From: Devosia sp. YR412
Lineage (GTDB): Bacteria > Pseudomonadota > Alphaproteobacteria > Rhizobiales > Devosiaceae
NCBI RefSeq assembly: GCF_900110945.1
Contig: NZ_FOFL01000002.1
Location: forward strand, 558,001 to 622,000
Reading direction: 5' to 3'
Length of the DNA stretch: 64,000 nucleotides
The notes below the pieces were generated by a model. It worked only from the letters and a program-made list of their open reading frames with translations. It did not search any database and was not told the origin of the DNA. The translations under genes and the position numbers were made by a program. Shown in pieces: positions 35,879 to 45,452 of this stretch; positions within the stretch are counted from its first letter, which is position 1, and each line of letters begins with the position of its first letter.

Positions 35879-35937
35879 GTTCGCTCCAGTGGAGCGAACT
35901 GAGGCGAGAAGGCCATGAGGGCTATGCCCGAATGGCG
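35879..35937 (+). repeat. Structured intergenic repeat, copy 2
   Basis: Hairpin AGTTCGCTCC (35879-35888), loop AGT, GGAGCGAACT (35892-35901), directly followed by the conserved 35-base block 35903-35937, which folds as GCCAT-GA-GGGC-TAT-GCCC-GA-ATGGC. It differs from copy 1 (7066-7126) throughout most of the first stem yet preserves pairing, loop and spacing. It starts 23 bases after the smoE stop codon. Confidence 0.75.
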
Positions 35938-35955
35938 GTTCCTCCCGAAGACTGC

Positions 35956-35991
35956 CCGCCCGGTCAACGAGTCCCCTTGGCGACCGGGCGG
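35956..35991. other. Hairpin in the smoE-smoF gap
   Basis: CCGCCCGGTC (35956-35965) and GACCGGGCGG (35982-35991) form a perfect ten-pair stem with a 16-base loop, followed by ATTTC. Together with the preceding element it would favour smoE over smoF expression. Confidence 0.6.
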
Positions 35992-36029
35992 ATTTCTAAA
36001 ACGCAGGACATGGGCTGAGCTCCGACCAC

Positions 36030-36048
36030 CTCTCCCCTGAGGGGAGAG
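36030..36048. repeat. CTCTCCCC hairpin repeat upstream of smoF
   Basis: CTCTCCCC (36030-36037), loop TGA, GGGGAGAG (36041-36048). Relative of the hairpins at 5212-5232 and 7154-7174. Confidence 0.5.
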
Positions 36049-36090
36049 GGGACGACGACCCCAAGCTCGGTTTCACCAACGGATCATCAG

Positions 36091-36963
36091 ATGGCCACCG
36101 CACAGACCCGTACGCTCTCGCGCATCATGATGGCTCCGGCCGTCATCGTGCTTCTGATCTGGATGATCGTGCCACTGGTCATGACCCTGTGGTTCTCCTT
36201 CCAGAACTATTCGCTGATCAACCCGATGATGACCGGCTTTGCCGGCTGGGCGAATTACCTCTATGTCATCGGCGACCCCAGCTTCACCCAGTCGTTGGTC
36301 AACACGCTGATCCTCGTCGGCGGCGTGCTCGCCATCACCGTCATCGGCGGCACATTCCTCGCGCTGCTGCTCGACCAGCCGATCTGGGGCCAGGGCATCC
36401 TGCGTATCATCGTGATCTCGCCCTTCTTCGTCATGCCGCCGGTCGCAGCGCTGATCTGGAAGAATGGCTTCATGCATCCCGGCTACGGCATGCTCGGGCA
36501 TTTGTGGAAATTCTTCGGCCTGCAACCGGTCGACTGGTTCAACCAGTATCCGCTGTTCTCGGTCATCGTCATCGTCGCCTGGCAATGGCTGCCCTTTGCG
36601 ACGCTGATCCTGCTCACCGCCTTGCAGTCGCTCTCCGAAGAGCAGCGCGAGGCGGCCGAGATGGACGGCGCCAATGCCATCAACCGCTTCTACTATATTA
36701 TCCTGCCGCATATGGCCCGCTCGATCACCATCGTGATCCTGATCCAGACCATCTTCCTGCTCGGCATTTTCGCTGAAATCCGCGTCACCACCGGTGGCGG
36801 CCCCGGCTATGCCTCGACCAATATCGCCTTCCTGGTGTTCCGCACCGGCATTCTCAGTAACGACATCGGCGCCGGCTCTGCCGGTGGCGTGGTTGCCGTC
36901 GTCATCGCCAACGTGGTCGCCTTCTTCCTGATGCGCGCCGTCGGCAAGAACCTGGACGCTTGA
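36091..36963 (+). CDS. smoF: Polyol ABC transporter permease SmoF
   Basis: MalF/SmoF-type permease, 290 residues, six helices starting with MMAPAVIVLLIWMIVPLVMT. The EAA loop reads REAAEMDGANAINRFYYIILP near residues 189-209, and TGGGPGYASTN follows in the last periplasmic loop, as in sugar-alcohol permeases. ATG 36091 has only a weak ribosome-binding site, in line with lower expression than smoE. Nine bases separate it from smoG. Confidence 0.9.
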   Translation: MATAQTRTLSRIMMAPAVIVLLIWMIVPLVMTLWFSFQNYSLINPMMTGFAGWANYLYVIGDPSFTQSLVNTLILVGGVLAITVIGGTFLALLLDQPIWGQGILRIIVISPFFVMPPVAALIWKNGFMHPGYGMLGHLWKFFGLQPVDWFNQYPLFSVIVIVAWQWLPFATLILLTALQSLSEEQREAAEMDGANAINRFYYIILPHMARSITIVILIQTIFLLGIFAEIRVTTGGGPGYASTNIAFLVFRTGILSNDIGAGSAGGVVAVVIANVVAFFLMRAVGKNLDA

Positions 36964-36972
36964 GGAACCATC

Positions 36973-37803
36973 ATGGCACGCAACGTCTCCGTTCAGACCC
37001 GCATCGGCTTCACCATCGCCGCCTGGGCCATCGCGCTCCTGCTGTTCTCGCCCATCCTCTGGGTGCTGCTGACGGCCTTCAAGACCGAGGCCGAGGCGAT
37101 TGCCTCGTCCCCGACCTTTTTCCCGCAGACCTTCACGCTGGAAAATTTCGGCGCCGTGCAGGATCGCTCAGACTATTTCAAGCACGCCTTCAATTCGATC
37201 GTCGTCTCGGTTGGCTCGACCCTGCTGGGCCTGATCATCGGCATTCCAGCCGCCTGGGCCATGGCCTTTGCGCCGACCAAGCGCACCAAGGATGTCCTGA
37301 TGTGGATGCTCTCCACCAAGATGATGCCGGCGGTGGGCGTCTTGATCCCGATCTACCTGATCTTCCGCGACCTGCGCCTGCTGGACACCTTGCAGGGCCT
37401 GACCATCATCATGACGCTGATCAACCTGCCGATCATCATCTGGATGCTCTATACCTACTTCAAGGAAATCCCGGTCGACATCCTTGAAGCCGCACGCATG
37501 GACGGCGCCGAATTGTGGAACGAGATCGTCCACGTCCTCGTCCCCATGGCCGTACCCGGCATTGCCTCGACCCTGCTGCTCAATGTCATCCTGGCCTGGA
37601 ACGAAGCCTTCTGGACCATCACGCTGACCTCGGGCCGCGCCGGAACGCTGACCGCCTTCATCTCCAGCTTCTCCAGTCCGCAGGGTCTGTTCCTCGCCAA
37701 GCTCTCGGCGGCATCCCTGCTGGCCATCGCGCCGATCCTGCTCATGGGCTGGTTCAGCCAAAAACAACTCGTCCGCGGCCTCACCTTCGGCGCTGTTAAG
37801 TAA
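36973..37803 (+). CDS. smoG: Polyol ABC transporter permease SmoG
   Basis: MalG/SmoG-type permease, 276 residues. ATG 36973 follows GAGGA. First helix [20 protein letters not shown]; periplasmic [18 protein letters not shown] is typical of the family; the EAA loop reads [21 protein letters not shown] near residues 174-194. The tail [13 protein letters not shown] is the standard MalG-type end. A long nested palindrome (37810-37860) separates it from smoK. Confidence 0.9.
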   Translation: MARNVSVQTRIGFTIAAWAIALLLFSPILWVLLTAFKTEAEAIASSPTFFPQTFTLENFGAVQDRSDYFKHAFNSIVVSVGSTLLGLIIGIPAAWAMAFAPTKRTKDVLMWMLSTKMMPAVGVLIPIYLIFRDLRLLDTLQGLTIIMTLINLPIIIWMLYTYFKEIPVDILEAARMDGAELWNEIVHVLVPMAVPGIASTLLLNVILAWNEAFWTITLTSGRAGTLTAFISSFSSPQGLFLAKLSAASLLAIAPILLMGWFSQKQLVRGLTFGAVK

Positions 37804-37809
37804 GGACTT

Positions 37810-37860
37810 TTCGCCTAGCCCCAAAAAGTGGTCACCGGTTTTTGGACAAGGCTAGGCGAA
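37810..37860. repeat. Nested palindrome in the smoG-smoK gap
   Basis: Outer arms TTCGCCTAGCC (37810-37820) and GGCTAGGCGAA (37850-37860), inner arms CCAAAAA (37821-37827) and TTTTTGG (37839-37845), with GGTCACC at the core. As I recall, an AAAACCGGT..CCACTTTT core like this is widespread between genes in Rhizobiales, so this may be a family member with unusually long arms. Confidence 0.6.
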
Positions 37861-37877
37861 CAAAAGGAAACGTAAAA

Positions 37878-38882
37878 ATGGGCTCCATTTCCCTCAAGAA
37901 CGTCAAGAAGTCCTTCGGCGAAGTCCAGATCATTCCGGACATCAGCCTCGACATCAAGGATGGCGAATTCGTCGTCTTCGTCGGCCCCTCGGGCTGCGGC
38001 AAGTCCACTTTGCTGCGCCTGATCGCGGGCTTGGAAGACACCACGGCCGGGACCATCCTGCTCGATGGCGAGGACATGACCAAGGCGCCGCCGGCCCGGC
38101 GGGGCCTCGCCATGGTGTTCCAGTCCTATGCGCTCTATCCGCATATGACGGTGCGCGACAACATCGCCTTCCCGCTAAAGATGGCCAAGGCCAGCAAGGA
38201 AGAGATCGACAAGAAGGTCGAGTATGCCGCGCGCACGCTGAACCTCTCCTCCTATCTCGACCGCCGCCCGCGCGCCCTCTCCGGTGGCCAGCGCCAGCGC
38301 GTTGCCATCGGCCGCGCCATCGTGCGCGAACCCAAGGCATTCCTCTTCGACGAACCCTTGTCGAACCTCGACGCCGCACTGCGCGTCAACATGCGGCTCG
38401 AAATCACCGAGCTGCACCAGCAGCTCAAGACGACGATGATCTACGTCACCCACGACCAGGTCGAAGCCATGACCATGGCCGACCGTATCGTCGTGCTCAA
38501 TGCCGGCAATGTGGAGCAGTTCGGCTCCCCGCTCGATCTCTACAAGAAGCCCGCCAACCGCTTTGTTGCCGGCTTCATCGGCTCGCCCAAGATGAACTTC
38601 GTCGATGGCCCGGAAGCTGCCAAACACAATGCCCATTCCATCGGTGTCCGGCCCGAGCACTTCAAGCTGTCCAAGACCGCCGAAGCCGGCACCTGGAAGG
38701 GCAAGGTCGGCGTCGCCGAACAGCTCGGCTCCGACACCTTCCTCCACGTCCATGTCGATGGACTAGGCCTGATGACAATCCGCACCGACGGGGACCAGAC
38801 CTTCAGCCATGGCGATGACGTCTATCTGACGCCCGACCAGACGCGCATCTACCGCTTCGACGCTGCCGGCAAGGCAATCTAA
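37878..38882 (+). CDS. smoK: Polyol ABC transporter ATP-binding protein SmoK
   Basis: MalK-type ATPase, 334 residues. Walker [10 protein letters not shown] at residues 36-44, [16 protein letters not shown], signature [14 protein letters not shown], Walker [28 protein letters not shown], and a C-terminal TOBE-type domain with [13 protein letters not shown] 37878 follows AAAGGAAAC at good spacing. It closes the transporter part of the operon, with the polyol dehydrogenase 12 bases downstream. Confidence 0.92.
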   Translation: MGSISLKNVKKSFGEVQIIPDISLDIKDGEFVVFVGPSGCGKSTLLRLIAGLEDTTAGTILLDGEDMTKAPPARRGLAMVFQSYALYPHMTVRDNIAFPLKMAKASKEEIDKKVEYAARTLNLSSYLDRRPRALSGGQRQRVAIGRAIVREPKAFLFDEPLSNLDAALRVNMRLEITELHQQLKTTMIYVTHDQVEAMTMADRIVVLNAGNVEQFGSPLDLYKKPANRFVAGFIGSPKMNFVDGPEAAKHNAHSIGVRPEHFKLSKTAEAGTWKGKVGVAEQLGSDTFLHVHVDGLGLMTIRTDGDQTFSHGDDVYLTPDQTRIYRFDAAGKAI

Positions 38883-38894
38883 GGACTATCCGGA

Positions 38895-40370
38895 ATGACC
38901 ACCAAGCTCTCGGCCCAGGCTCTCGGCTCGATTACCACCGCTGCGACCCCGGCCTATGACCGGAGCACTCTCAAAGCCGGCATCGTGCATTTCGGTGTCG
39001 GCAATTTCCACCGCGCGCACCAGGCCGTCTATCTCGACGACCTGTTTGCCACCGGCAGCGACCACGACTGGGCGCTGGTCGGCGCCGGCGTGCGCGAGGC
39101 CGACGAAGCCATGCGGCAAAAATTGAAAGCCCAGGACTGGCTGACCACCGTGGTGGAACAGGAAGCCGACAGCAGTGCCGCGCGCATTACCGGTGGCATG
39201 ATCGATTATCTTAAGCCTGGTGAAAGCGCAGCGGTCATCGAGCGCTTGGCCGATCCGGCCATCCGCATCGTCTCGCTGACCATCACCGAGGGCGGCTATT
39301 ATATCGACCCGGCGTCGCAAAAGTTCGACCCGACCCATCCCGACATCGCTTACGATGCCGCCAACATCGCCGCGCCGAAAACCACCTTTGGCCTGATCCT
39401 TGCCGGCCTGATCCGCCGCCGCGACGCCGGCATCCAGCCCTTCACCGTGATGAGCTGTGACAATATCCCCGGCAATGGCCATGTCACCGAAAACGCAGTG
39501 GTCGGCCTGGCCCAGCTTGTCGATCCGGCGCTGGCCACCTGGGTCCATGACAATGTCGCCTTCCCCAATGGCATGGTCGATCGCATCACCCCGGCCACCT
39601 CGCCGCGCGAGATTGCCCTCCTCGCCGATAATTTCGGCATCGACGACGCCTGGCCGGTGTTCTGCGAAAACTTCCGCCAATGGGTGCTGGAAGACAATTT
39701 CCCCGCCGGCCGTCCGGCGCTGGAAAAGGTCGGCGTGCAATTCGTCAAAGACGTCGCGCCCTACGAGCATATGAAGATCCGCATCCTCAATGGCGGCCAT
39801 GCCACCATCGCCTATCCGGCCGGGCTGATGGACATCCACTTCGTGCACGAGGCGATGGAAAACAAGCTGGTCTCGGCCTTCCTCACCAAGGTCGAGCAGG
39901 ATGAAATCATCCCCGTCGTGCCGCCGGTGCCCGACACCAATCTCGAAGACTACTACGCGCTCTGCCAGAGCCGTTTTGCCAATCCCAAGATCGGCGACAC
40001 CATCCGCCGCCTGGCGCTGGATGGCTCCAATCGCCAGCCCAAGTTCATCATCCCATCCGCACTCGACCGCGTTCAACGTCAACAGTCTGTTAACGGATTG
40101 GCCCTGGTGAGTGCCCTCTGGTGCCGCTATTGCTATGGCGAAACCGATAGTGGCGCGGTGATCGAGCCCAACGATCCCAGCTGGTCCCGCCTCACCGCTC
40201 AGAGCAAGCTCGCCAAGGCCGACCCCAAGGCCTGGCTCGCCATGAGCGACATCTACGGCGCGCTGGCCAATGATCCGACATTCATCGCCGCTTTCTCCAA
40301 AGCCCTGACAACACTCTGGGAAATCGGCACCAAGGCGACGCTGGAGCGCTATCTGGCAGACAAGCTCTAG
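38895..40370 (+). CDS. mtlK: Mannitol dehydrogenase-family polyol dehydrogenase
   Basis: NAD-dependent long-chain polyol dehydrogenase, 491 residues, the size of mannitol 2-dehydrogenase. The N-terminal nucleotide-binding domain has IVHFGVGNFHRAHQAVYLDD; the catalytic signature K-x4-N-x2-H appears as KIRILNGGH near residues 294-302, following DVAPYEHM. It converts a polyol such as mannitol, sorbitol or arabitol to the matching ketose. The neighbouring FGGY kinase, which acts on ketoses of the pentulose type, raises the possibility that arabitol or ribitol is the true substrate. The symbol is by family, not proven substrate. Confidence 0.88.
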   Translation: MTTKLSAQALGSITTAATPAYDRSTLKAGIVHFGVGNFHRAHQAVYLDDLFATGSDHDWALVGAGVREADEAMRQKLKAQDWLTTVVEQEADSSAARITGGMIDYLKPGESAAVIERLADPAIRIVSLTITEGGYYIDPASQKFDPTHPDIAYDAANIAAPKTTFGLILAGLIRRRDAGIQPFTVMSCDNIPGNGHVTENAVVGLAQLVDPALATWVHDNVAFPNGMVDRITPATSPREIALLADNFGIDDAWPVFCENFRQWVLEDNFPAGRPALEKVGVQFVKDVAPYEHMKIRILNGGHATIAYPAGLMDIHFVHEAMENKLVSAFLTKVEQDEIIPVVPPVPDTNLEDYYALCQSRFANPKIGDTIRRLALDGSNRQPKFIIPSALDRVQRQQSVNGLALVSALWCRYCYGETDSGAVIEPNDPSWSRLTAQSKLAKADPKAWLAMSDIYGALANDPTFIAAFSKALTTLWEIGTKATLERYLADKL

Positions 40371-40427
40371 CCCGCCTTCGATCCATCCGCTAACGTCGCG
40401 CCCAATTGAGAGAGAGGGCGCCGATCC

Positions 40428-42014
40428 TTGACGCAAAGCCTCCTGGTGGCAGTGGATGTGGGTACGGGGAGTGCCCGGGCCGGTGTGCTGACGGCGCAGG
40501 GTGGCTTGCTCGCGCGCGCCGAGCATCCGATTGTCATGAACCGTACCGACGCCAATCATGCCGAGCATGACAGCGAGCAGATCTGGCTCGCCGTCTGCAC
40601 CGCCGTGCGCGCGGCCATGAGCAAGGCCGGCGCCGATCCAAGCCATGTCCTCGGCCTCAGCTTTGACGCCACCTGCTCCCTCGTCGTCCGCGATGAACAA
40701 GGCAAGCCGGTCACCGTCTCGACCAATGGCGACGATCGCTGGGACACCATTGTCTGGCTCGACCACCGCGCCCTGGCTGAAGCCGACGAATGCACCTCAA
40801 CCGGCCATGAAGTGCTCAAATATGCCGGTGGCGTCATGTCGCCGGAAATGGAAGCACCCAAACTCATGTGGCTGAAGCGCCATATGAAATCTTCCTGGGC
40901 CCGCGCCGGGATGTTGTTCGACCTGGCCGATTTCCTCTCCTGGAAAGCCACCGGGTCCCAAGCCCGCAGCCAGTCGACGCTGACCTGCAAATGGACCTAC
41001 CTGGCCCATGACGAACAGAAGTGGCGGCATGATTTTCTGGCCATGGTCGGTCTCGATGACCTGCTGGAAAAAGCCGCGCTGCCCAGCGAAGCCAGCCCCG
41101 TCGGTGCCGATCTCGGTCCATTGACCGAGCAAGCCGCCGCCGACCTTGGCCTTACCATCAAATGCCGCGTCGGCGCCGGCCTGATCGACGCCCATGCCGG
41201 CGCGCTGGGTGTGCTCGGCGCCTTTGCCAATGACGTCCAGACCATCGACCGCCACTTGGCCCTCATCGCCGGCACCTCCAGCTGCGTCATGGCGCTCTCG
41301 GCGGAAGATCGCCCGACCAATGGCGTCTGGGGACCCTATTTCGGCGCCGTGCTGCCCGGCGTCTGGCTCAACGAGGGGGGCCAGTCGGCCACCGGCGCTT
41401 TGCTCGATCACATCATCCGCTGGCATGGCGCGGGCGGCGAACCGACCGCCGAAATGCACCAGGCCATCGCCCAGCGCATCATGGAACTGCGCCTGCGCGA
41501 GGGCCTGTCGCTGGCCGAACGCCTGCATGTGCTGCCCGATTTCCACGGCAATCGCTCGCCGCTCGGCGACCCCTTTGCGCTGGGCGTCATCTCGGGCCTG
41601 ACGCTGGACAGCGATTTCGACAGCCTCTGCCGTCTCTACTGGCGCACCTCCGTCTCGATCGCGCTGGGCGTCCGTCACATCCTCGAAACCCTCAACACCC
41701 GCGGCTATGCCATCGACACGCTGCATGTCACCGGCGGCCACACCAAGAATGCCGTGCTAATGGAGCTTTATGCCGACGCCACCGGCTGCACCGTCGTCGA
41801 ATCCTCGGCCAAGGACGCGACGCTTCTCGGCATGGCCATGGTCGCCGCCACGGCCGCCGGAATCTATCCCAGTCTCGACGCCGCCTGTGTCGCCATGCAG
41901 CAGGGCGGCAGCGAACGCGCGCACGATCCCGGCGCCCGCGCCCAGTTCGACAAGGACTACCGCATCTTCCTCGAAATGCTGCGCCAGCGGCAGGTTATCG
42001 ACGCAATGGCCTGA
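40428..42014 (+). CDS. FGGY-family pentulose kinase (ribulokinase-like)
   Basis: Carbohydrate kinase of the FGGY family, 528 residues. The ATP/sugar fold shows VAVDVGTGSARAGV near the N terminus and VLGLSFDATCSLVV; the second domain has LIAGTSSCVMAL, GPYFGAVLPGVWLNEGGQSATG and LHVTGGHTKNAVLMELYADATG. This pattern fits D-ribulokinase/YDR109C-type pentulose kinases better than fructokinases. It appears to start with TTG at 40428 after a purine-rich GAGAGAGGG. It is cotranscribed with the polyol dehydrogenase, so the pair would make a ketose and phosphorylate it. A small hairpin (42015-42036) follows the stop. Confidence 0.83.
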   Translation: MTQSLLVAVDVGTGSARAGVLTAQGGLLARAEHPIVMNRTDANHAEHDSEQIWLAVCTAVRAAMSKAGADPSHVLGLSFDATCSLVVRDEQGKPVTVSTNGDDRWDTIVWLDHRALAEADECTSTGHEVLKYAGGVMSPEMEAPKLMWLKRHMKSSWARAGMLFDLADFLSWKATGSQARSQSTLTCKWTYLAHDEQKWRHDFLAMVGLDDLLEKAALPSEASPVGADLGPLTEQAAADLGLTIKCRVGAGLIDAHAGALGVLGAFANDVQTIDRHLALIAGTSSCVMALSAEDRPTNGVWGPYFGAVLPGVWLNEGGQSATGALLDHIIRWHGAGGEPTAEMHQAIAQRIMELRLREGLSLAERLHVLPDFHGNRSPLGDPFALGVISGLTLDSDFDSLCRLYWRTSVSIALGVRHILETLNTRGYAIDTLHVTGGHTKNAVLMELYADATGCTVVESSAKDATLLGMAMVAATAAGIYPSLDAACVAMQQGGSERAHDPGARAQFDKDYRIFLEMLRQRQVIDAMA

Positions 42015-42036
42015 TGCGCCCTAGCGGCTGGGCGCA
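42015..42036. terminator. Hairpin after the FGGY kinase gene (weak terminator)
   Basis: TGCGCCC (42015-42021), eight-base loop, GGGCGCA (42030-42036), immediately after the stop codon. No T-tract follows, so termination would be partial or Rho-dependent. Confidence 0.4.
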
Positions 42037-42098
42037 ACACCCGCTAAGCTCCTCCCCGGGAAGTCAAATTCGTGGCCTGAAGCGAGCGACAACAACGC

Positions 42099-45000
42099 AT
42101 GTCGATCAAAGCCGCCGTCTATCATCTGACGCATTACAAGTATGACCGACCGGTCGTCCTCCAGCCCCAGATCATCCGGCTGCAACCGGCGCCACAGTCC
42201 AAGACCAAGGTGCTGAGCTATTCGCTCAAGGTCTCGCCGTCGCTGCACTTCGTCAATGTGCAGCAGGACCCCTATGGTAATTTCCTGACGCGCTTCGTCT
42301 TTCCCGAGCCGGTCACCGAGCTCAAGATCGAAGTCGACCTCGTCGCCGACATGACGGTCTATAATCCCTTCGACTTCTTCGTCGAAGAGGTGGCCGAGAC
42401 CTTTCCCTTCCAATATCCCGAAGAACTGCGCGACGACCTCTCCATCTATATGAAGCCCGAGCCGGTTGGCCCGCTGCTGCAGCAATTCCTCGACGGCATC
42501 GACAAACGGCCGATGAATACGGTCAATTTCGTCACCGGCCTCAACGCTTCCATACAGCAGCACATCGCCTATATCGTGCGCATGGAAACCGGCGTCTGGA
42601 CGCCCGAGGAAACCCTCGGCAATGCGCGCGGCTCCTGCCGTGACTCGAGCTGGCTTTTGGTGCAAACGCTGCGCAACCTCGGCTTTGCCGCGCGCTTTGT
42701 CTCCGGCTACCTGATCCAGCTCAAGCCGGACCTGGTCTCGCTCGACGGCCCCGCCGGCACCGACCATGATTTCACCGATCTGCACGCCTGGTGCGAAGTT
42801 TATCTGCCCGGCGCCGGCTGGGTCGGCCTTGATCCAACATCGGGCCTGCTCACCGGCGAAAGCCACGTGCCGCTGGCCGCCACGCCGCATTTCCGCAACG
42901 CCGCCCCGATCTCGGGCTTTGCCTCCTATGCCGAGGTCGATTTCGCCTTCGACATGCGCGTCACCCGCGTCGCCGAACACCCGCGCATCACCAAGCCCTT
43001 TTCTGACGCCAGCTGGGACGAACTCAACGCCCTCGGCAAGCAGGTCGATAAGGTACTGGTCGAAAACGACGTCCGCCTCACCATGGGTGGCGAGCCGACC
43101 TTCGTCTCGGTGGACGATTTTGAAGCCGACGAATGGAACACCGGTGCCGTTGGCCCGACCAAGCGAACCCTGGCCGATGACCTGATCCGCCGCCTGCGCG
43201 AGCGTTTCGCCCCCGATGGCATGCTGCACTATGGTCAGGGCAAATGGTATCCCGGCGAGAGCCTGCCGCGCTGGACCTTTTCGCTCTATTGGCGCCTCGA
43301 CGGCAAGCCGGTGTGGAGCGACGAGAAGCTGATCGCCCGCGAGGGTGTGAAGACTACGGCCACCCATGAGGATGCCCGCAAATTCCTTGCCGCCTTCTCA
43401 CGGAATCTGGGGCTGACTGGCGACACCATCGCCGAGGCCTATGAAGACCCTGGCGAATGGCTGCTCAAGGAGGCCAACCTCCCGGCCAATGTCGATCCTG
43501 CCAATTCCGAACTGGCCGATCCTGAGGCCCGCTCGCGTATCGCGAAGGTCTTCGAACGCGGCCTGACCAATCCCACCGGCTATGTGCTGCCGGTGCAGCG
43601 CTGGAACGCGGCTGCGTCGAGCCCCTGGCTGACCGAGACCTGGAAGACCCGCCGTGGCAAGCTGTTCCTGGCGCCCGGCGACAGCCCGGCCGGCTATCGC
43701 CTGCCGCTGTCTTCGCTCAAGCATTTGAAGGCCACCGAATATCCCCATGTCGTGGCGCAGGACCCCGGCGCACCGCGTGGTCCGCTGCCCGATCCGGTGG
43801 AAGTCCTCGCCCGCCAGAAGACCGGCCTTGAAGCCGATCCGCGCGCCCAGGCCACCACGGATTTCACCGCCGCCAGCGAACAGCAGGACCGCACCGAACA
43901 GGTGATCAGCGAGATCGAGGGCCAGGTCCGCACCGCCGTCACCGCCGAAATCCGCGACCACCGGCTCTGCGTCTTCCTCCCCCCTGTGGAGAAGCTGGAA
44001 GACTATCTCGAACTCGTCGCTGCCACCGAAGCAGCGGCCAAGGAGATCGGCCAGCCGGTGCATCTGGAAGGCTATTCGCCGCCGCATGATCCGCGCCTGA
44101 ATGTGATCCGCGTGGCGCCTGATCCGGGCGTCATCGAGGTCAATATCCATCCGGCCTCGAGCTGGGACGATTGCGTCGCCACAACTTCGGCGATCTACGA
44201 AGAGGCACGGTTGAGCCGCCTCGGCGCCGACAAGTTCATGATCGACGGCCGTCATACCGGCACCGGCGGCGGTAATCACGTCGTGGTCGGCGGCGCCACC
44301 CCGCATGATAGCCCCTTCCTGCGCCGGCCGGACCTGCTGAAATCCCTGGTCCTCCATTGGCAGCGCCATCCGGCGATGAGCTATCTGTTCTCGGGCCTGT
44401 TCATCGGTCCGACCAGCCAGGCGCCGCGCTTCGACGAGGCGCGTCACGACAGTCTCTACGAACTCGAAATCGCCATGGCGCAGGTGCCCCATCCCGCCTC
44501 GGGCGAGCCGGTGCCGCTGCCCTGGCTGGTCGATCGGCTGTTCCGCAACCTTCTCGTCGACGTCACCGGCAACACCCATCGCTCGGAAATTTGCATCGAC
44601 AAGCTGTTCTCGCCCGATGGCCCGACGGGCCGGTTGGGCCTCGTCGAATTCCGCGGCTTTGAAATGCCACCCAATGCGCGCATGTCGCTGGCCCAGCAGG
44701 TGCTCATTCGCGCGCTGATCGCCCGCTACTGGACCGACCCGGCCGATGGCAGCTTCGCCCGCTGGGGCACCACTTTGCATGATCGCTTCATGCTGCCGCA
44801 TTATGTCTGGCAGGATTTCCTCGACGTCTTGGCCGATCTCGAGCGCCACGGCTTCAAGCTGGATCCGGCCTGGTTCGCCGCCCAGCTCGAATTCCGCTTC
44901 CCCTTCTGCGGCGAGGTCGAATACGAGGGCGTCAAACTCGAACTGCGCCAGGCGCTGGAGCCCTGGAACGTCATGGGCGAGCAGGGCGCCATCGGGGGCA

Positions 45001-45449
45001 CCGTGCGTTTCGTGGACTCGTCCGTCGAACGCCTGCAGGTCAAGCTGGAAGGCATCAACCCCGACCGCTATGCCGTCACCTGCAACCAGCGCCCCGTACC
45101 GCTGCGCAAGACCGATACCGCCGGCACCGCCGTCGCGGGCGTGCGCTACAAAGCTTGGCAGCCGGCCTCGGGCCTGCATCCGACGCTACCGGTCAACACG
45201 CCTTTGGTGTTTGACATCTACGATCGCTGGACCCAGCGACCGGTCGGCGGCTGCGTCTATCACGTCGCTCACCCCGGCGGGCGCAACTACGAGACCTTCC
45301 CGGTCAATGGCAATGAGGCCGAAGCCCGTCGTCTGGCGCGCTTCGTGCCGCAGAACTACACCGCTGGCGGTTACATGTTACGCGAGGAAAAGCCTGCGGA
45401 CGAATTCCCGCTGACGCTTGACCTGCGACGGCCGCCACGATTTTGGTAG
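42099..45449 (+). CDS. Transglutaminase-like / DUF2126 fusion protein
   Basis: Large cytoplasmic protein of 1116 residues. The N-terminal bacterial transglutaminase region (about 1-290) carries a complete Cys-His-Asp triad: C180 in [12 protein letters not shown]229 in [12 protein letters not shown] and D245 in GWVGLDPT. The rest is DUF2126, with [13 protein letters not shown] near residue 328, [11 protein letters not shown], and [20 protein letters not shown], resembling the ATP-grasp/gamma-glutamyl ligase style of glycine-rich sites. It is the first of three tightly spaced genes (three bases to the next). In comparative work such sets are predicted peptide-synthesis or protein-tagging systems; no substrate is known. 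Confidence 0.9.
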   Translation: MSIKAAVYHLTHYKYDRPVVLQPQIIRLQPAPQSKTKVLSYSLKVSPSLHFVNVQQDPYGNFLTRFVFPEPVTELKIEVDLVADMTVYNPFDFFVEEVAETFPFQYPEELRDDLSIYMKPEPVGPLLQQFLDGIDKRPMNTVNFVTGLNASIQQHIAYIVRMETGVWTPEETLGNARGSCRDSSWLLVQTLRNLGFAARFVSGYLIQLKPDLVSLDGPAGTDHDFTDLHAWCEVYLPGAGWVGLDPTSGLLTGESHVPLAATPHFRNAAPISGFASYAEVDFAFDMRVTRVAEHPRITKPFSDASWDELNALGKQVDKVLVENDVRLTMGGEPTFVSVDDFEADEWNTGAVGPTKRTLADDLIRRLRERFAPDGMLHYGQGKWYPGESLPRWTFSLYWRLDGKPVWSDEKLIAREGVKTTATHEDARKFLAAFSRNLGLTGDTIAEAYEDPGEWLLKEANLPANVDPANSELADPEARSRIAKVFERGLTNPTGYVLPVQRWNAAASSPWLTETWKTRRGKLFLAPGDSPAGYRLPLSSLKHLKATEYPHVVAQDPGAPRGPLPDPVEVLARQKTGLEADPRAQATTDFTAASEQQDRTEQVISEIEGQVRTAVTAEIRDHRLCVFLPPVEKLEDYLELVAATEAAAKEIGQPVHLEGYSPPHDPRLNVIRVAPDPGVIEVNIHPASSWDDCVATTSAIYEEARLSRLGADKFMIDGRHTGTGGGNHVVVGGATPHDSPFLRRPDLLKSLVLHWQRHPAMSYLFSGLFIGPTSQAPRFDEARHDSLYELEIAMAQVPHPASGEPVPLPWLVDRLFRNLLVDVTGNTHRSEICIDKLFSPDGPTGRLGLVEFRGFEMPPNARMSLAQQVLIRALIARYWTDPADGSFARWGTTLHDRFMLPHYVWQDFLDVLADLERHGFKLDPAWFAAQLEFRFPFCGEVEYEGVKLELRQALEPWNVMGEQGAIGGTVRFVDSSVERLQVKLEGINPDRYAVTCNQRPVPLRKTDTAGTAVAGVRYKAWQPASGLHPTLPVNTPLVFDIYDRWTQRPVGGCVYHVAHPGGRNYETFPVNGNEAEARRLARFVPQNYTAGGYMLREEKPADEFPLTLDLRRPPRFW

Positions 45450-45452
45450 CGC

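Noticed and set aside
38886..40766. A 626-codon open frame antisense to the polyol dehydrogenase and start of the FGGY kinase
   Set aside because: Same GC-driven shadow effect; the plus-strand genes have complete catalytic motifs, and the antisense product has none.
43398..45179. A 593-codon frame antisense to the transglutaminase-DUF2126 gene
   Set aside because: Shadow of a recognised gene; composition rich in Gly, Ala and Arg and no motif.
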